Of a stretch of DNA of 8,364 bases, positions 6,379 through 8,364 are shown one piece after another. How positions within the stretch are numbered: the stretch's first letter is position 1; every line of letters starts with the position of its first letter. Made by a program: the position numbers and the translations under genes. The stretch covers positions 1-8,364 of the forward strand of contig CAIWDQ010000401.1 in NCBI GenBank assembly GCA_903911455.1, in the 5' to 3' direction. Under the pieces are notes generated by a model, which was given only the letters and a program-made list of their open reading frames with translations, ran no database searches and had not been told where the DNA came from. Source of the stretch: an uncultured bacterium (GTDB taxonomy: Bacteria; Bacteroidota; Bacteroidia; Bacteroidales; JACABE01).

Positions 6379-7545
6379 TTATTCTTTCACAAACTTCTTT
6401 ACCACTATTCCTTTATCTGTATTTAGTTTTATGATATAAACTCCTTTCGCGAAAGCGGAAACATCTATTGTAGCTTTACTATATATATAAGATGTATAAA
6501 GAGATTGACCGAGAAGGTTAGTAATTTCAAAGCTTTGTTTGGTATTGGAATTGGTTTCTATAGTTAGATTATTTGAAGTTGGGTTGGGGTAGATAGAAAC
6601 TTTATTATCTAAAGTGTTTTCTTTTATTCCTACCATTTCTGAAAGAGGACGTTTCCAAATTCCTCCTCCATATGTTCCAGCTATAAGGTTATTTCCAGAA
6701 ATAGCCAATGCATAAACATTTTTAAACGTCAATCCAATATTAACTGGAGTCCAGTTTACTCCATTATTTACGGTCATGAAAACTCCACTATCAGTTGCTG
6801 CAAAGATGTTTATTCCATATTCTAATAAAGTAGATATATCTAATGTTGTTAAACCAGAATTAACAGCATTCCAATTATTCCCATTATTTAATGATGAGTA
6901 AACACCTCCTCCCCAACAACCAGTCAAAATATTTGAACCATTAAAAGCAAAGGAACCATAACTATAATTAGGAAGACCTGAATTTATAGCAGTCCAAGTT
7001 ATTCCATTATTAATATTAGAAAACACTCCTCCATTTAAAGTAGCTGCATATAATTTAGACCCATTAAACTTTATTGCAAAAACTACTGTATCTGATAATC
7101 CATTATTATTAGTGCTCCAATTATTCCCATTATTAGATGATAAATATATCCCTCTTGAAGTCCCCGCATAAATATTATTCCCATTTATAGCAAATGAATA
7201 AATTGCAATTGAAGCTGGTAAACCCGTATTTACGACATTCCAACTTGTTCCATTATTGGTTGATAATCGAACTCCATGCCCAGTAGTCCCCGCAAAAATA
7301 TTACTCCCATTAACAGCTAAAGCTGAAACATATGAATAGTATATTCCTGTACTTATTGGATTCCAATTATTACCATTGTCTGATGACAAATATGCACTTA
7401 CGATTTCATCTGTTCCAGCAAAAATATTGCTATCTTTTACAGCTAATGATAATATTTTTAAACTATCTAGTCCTATTTGTTGCCATTGTGCATTTGCAAA
7501 GCTTATTGTAAAAATTGCAATTAAAATAAGATAAAGCTTTTTCAT
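6379..7545 (-). CDS. Secreted Asp-box beta-propeller protein with T9SS type A sorting domain
   Basis: This is a 388-residue exported protein. Residues 1-19 are a signal peptide ending in FANA, followed by QWQQ. Residues 31-301 hold about seven repeats of 36-42 residues (ALAVNGSNIFAGT, then GV.LSTNNG..W and .INTGL). Each of the first six carries an Asp-box-like motif: SxDxGxxW is exact at 54-61, while in most others the Asp is replaced by Asn (for example 95-102 and 136-143). This fits a seven-bladed propeller related to sialidase/BNR and photosystem assembly-factor-like folds. No sialidase catalytic residues or RIP motif are seen, so binding is more likely than catalysis. Residues 316-388 are a Por secretion C-terminal domain (VSIYPNPTSNNLTIE, then ITNLLGQ, then GVYIIKL, ending KKFVKE), which directs outer-membrane export and surface attachment by the type IX system. 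The type IX machinery is not encoded here. The protein is unusually rich in Asn. Confidence 0.93.
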   Translation of the reverse strand: MKKLYLILIAIFTISFANAQWQQIGLDSLKILSLAVKDSNIFAGTDEIVSAYLSSDNGNNWNPISTGIYYSYVSALAVNGSNIFAGTTGHGVRLSTNNGTSWNVVNTGLPASIAIYSFAINGNNIYAGTSRGIYLSSNNGNNWSTNNNGLSDTVVFAIKFNGSKLYAATLNGGVFSNINNGITWTAINSGLPNYSYGSFAFNGSNILTGCWGGGVYSSLNNGNNWNAVNSGLTTLDISTLLEYGINIFAATDSGVFMTVNNGVNWTPVNIGLTFKNVYALAISGNNLIAGTYGGGIWKRPLSEMVGIKENTLDNKVSIYPNPTSNNLTIETNSNTKQSFEITNLLGQSLYTSYIYSKATIDVSAFAKGVYIIKLNTDKGIVVKKFVKE

Positions 7546-7580
7546 GTTATTTGTTTTTATTATGAAGATTTATTTTTTTA

Positions 7581-7588
7581 CAAAGGTA
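7581..7588 (-). promoter_or_regulatory. Promoter -7 element of the propeller gene
   Basis: On the minus strand TACCTTTG is an exact match to the Bacteroidota TAnnTTTG -7 element. Transcription would begin about 7 bases downstream and give a leader of roughly 30 bases, a typical distance. No TTTG is seen at the ideal -33 spacing; that region is T-rich. Confidence 0.55.
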
Positions 7589-7596
7589 ATACACAA

Positions 7597-7798
7597 ATGA
7601 AGAAAAAACTAATTTTTATCAATAAAAAGAAAAAGAAATCAGTTAAAGGTAAGAATCGACAAGTTAAAGGCAATTATTTTTATTCTTGTTACAACCCTAA
7701 CAATCGCCACGGGTGTGGGCTTTGGAGTATGCTCGTGCTTTTCTAAAATAAATAAAGATCGTAAATTAAAAATAAAATCGCTAGTTATTGATAAATAA
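7597..7798 (+). pseudogene. Possible frameshifted small lipoprotein-like gene
   Basis: ATG at 7597 opens a 49-codon frame (MKKKLIFINKKKKKS...) that stops at 7744-7746. The next frame is open from 7613 to the TAA at 7796-7798. It encodes a convincing export segment, LKAIIFILVTTLTIATGVG, followed by GVCSC and a Lys-rich tail, but has no start codon of its own. If one base were lost in the A-rich run at 7624-7636, the two frames would join into a protein of about 66 residues with a hydrophobic stretch and a plausible V-C-S-C lipobox. It is divergent from the propeller gene by 51 bases. A weak plus-strand promoter (TTTG at 7550, then TATTTTTT at 7571) lies upstream. It may be a broken gene, a slippage-controlled gene, or chance in AT-rich DNA. 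Confidence 0.25.
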
Positions 7799-8035
7799 TT
7801 TGTAATATTGCAATCTCATTTGTGAGAGAAAATAAACATTAATTAAAAAGAAATAATAGGAAAGCTAGCTCGTACGAATCGCACTACAAATCTGACTACA
7901 AACTTTTATCCACCAGTCACGGGAAACAAATCCGAAATAAGATCTAAAGGCATCCCCAATTCAAATTCCCAAACATTTCAAGGCTTTAATTCATTAAAAC
8001 AATCTAATTCATTATTCTTATCTAATCATAATGTG
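7799..8035. other. Intergenic stretch without a recognised gene
   Basis: I see no coding region, tRNA or rRNA here. The stretch holds a small hairpin (TCTCA 7814-7818 with TGAGA 7823-7827, loop TTTG) and two adjoining palindromes, GCTAGC (7864-7869) and TCGTACGA (7870-7877). Two ACTACAAA words follow at about 7883-7901. The last 60 bases are AT-rich, with repeated ATTCATTA-type words; similar ATCATTAAA words flank the far side of the right-hand array (8316-8350). Confidence 0.5.
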
Positions 8036-8335
8036 ATGTTTAAGAATTATACGACGTTTATGTACTCTTTGGCCTCGTTTAGGCAAACGGAGGCGTCGTT
8101 TACGCAAGTGACGTCGTCGTTAACGCAAATGACGGCTTCGTTTACACAAATGACGGCTTCATTTACGCAAATGACGTCGTCGTTTACACAAGTGATGGCA
8201 TCGTTTACGCAAGTGACGGTATCGTTAACGCAAATGACAGTTTCGTTTATACAAATGACACTTCAAAGTCAGATGTTTAAGCTTTTTGCTTTGAGAATGC
8301 AAATAATATCCCAATCATTAAATATATTATTATAA
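8036..8335 (+). CDS. Small heptad-repeat ORF of unknown function
   Basis: This short ORF encodes 99 residues from ATG 8036; a GTG directly before it at 8033 is also possible. Its centre is nine in-frame 21-base repeats giving S-F/L-T-Q-M/V-T-A/S units. With M/V and F/L spaced 4 and 3 apart, this is the hydrophobic a/d rhythm of a coiled coil. The other positions are mostly Thr, Ser, Gln and Ala, so the protein would carry almost no charge in the repeat. No signal peptide or ribosome binding site is clear. The repeat frame has no stop over all nine units, and many unit differences are silent or conservative (M/V, F/L, A/S), which argues for some constraint on the protein. The ORF ends naturally at TAA 8333-8335. 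I recognise no family, and an untranslated repeat array remains possible. Confidence 0.35.
   Translation: MFKNYTTFMYSLASFRQTEASFTQVTSSLTQMTASFTQMTASFTQMTSSFTQVMASFTQVTVSLTQMTVSFIQMTLQSQMFKLFALRMQIISQSLNILL
8075..8263 (+). repeat. Nine-copy 21-base tandem repeat
   Basis: Nine contiguous units start at 8075, 8096, 8117, 8138, 8159, 8180, 8201, 8222 and 8243. The consensus is TCGTTTACGCAAATGACGGC followed by T. The first and last units are the most diverged, and a tenth position (8264 onward) has lost the pattern. Units have no spacers between them, so this is not a CRISPR array. Edge decay with a more uniform centre is typical of tandem arrays that grow and shrink by unequal recombination or slippage. 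Confidence 0.97.
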
Positions 8336-8364
8336 AATCTAAATCATTAAAATCTTTAAATAAA

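Noticed and set aside
7799..8035. tRNA or structured small RNA gene
   Set aside because: I found no cloverleaf, CCA end or stable long stem; only short palindromes and a 5-bp hairpin are present.
8075..8263. CRISPR array
   Set aside because: Units are contiguous 21-mers with no unique spacers, and no cas genes are present. The same applies to 180-242.

Overview
The window looks like a chromosomal segment of an AT-rich member of the Bacteroidota, probably Bacteroidales-like. Several things point there: a periplasmic sulfatase with a serine-type active site, a secreted beta-propeller protein with a type IX secretion (Por) C-terminal sorting domain, a LuxE-like acyl-protein synthetase of the kind common in this phylum, weak Shine-Dalgarno signals, and at least one good TAnnTTTG promoter element.

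From left to right: a REP-like dispersed palindrome (5-40); a decayed array with 21-base period (about 62-409); a hairpin terminator (475-502); a ROK-family sugar kinase gene (541-1644, minus); a GC-rich hairpin and a 9-base tandem repeat; a large sulfatase gene with a C-terminal carbohydrate-binding-like domain (1789-3861, minus); a divergent intergenic region with a perfect palindrome (3895-3911); a short-chain dehydrogenase gene (4004-4723, plus); a convergent LuxE/PaaK-like gene (4742-5725, minus); a divergent small lipoprotein gene (5788-6312, plus); a large imperfect GC-rich inverted repeat (6324-6376); the Asp-box propeller/T9SS gene (6379-7545, minus); a gene-poor stretch with a possible frameshifted small lipoprotein-like gene (7597-7798); and a crisp nine-copy 21-base tandem array inside a short ORF (8036-8335).

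The sulfatase and ROK kinase share a strand and lie 144 bases apart. They make sense as one module: the sulfatase would remove 6-O-sulfate from N-acetylglucosamine-type residues of host or algal glycans outside the cytoplasm, and the kinase would phosphorylate the imported sugar. This pairing is inference. The dehydrogenase, LuxE-like protein, lipoprotein and propeller protein show no clear link to it or to one another.

The least explained material is at the two ends. Both hold arrays of 21-base period, which keep a seven-residue pattern with hydrophobic residues spaced 3 and 4 apart, although their DNA units differ. The right-hand unit closely matches the tail of the REP-like element at the left end.
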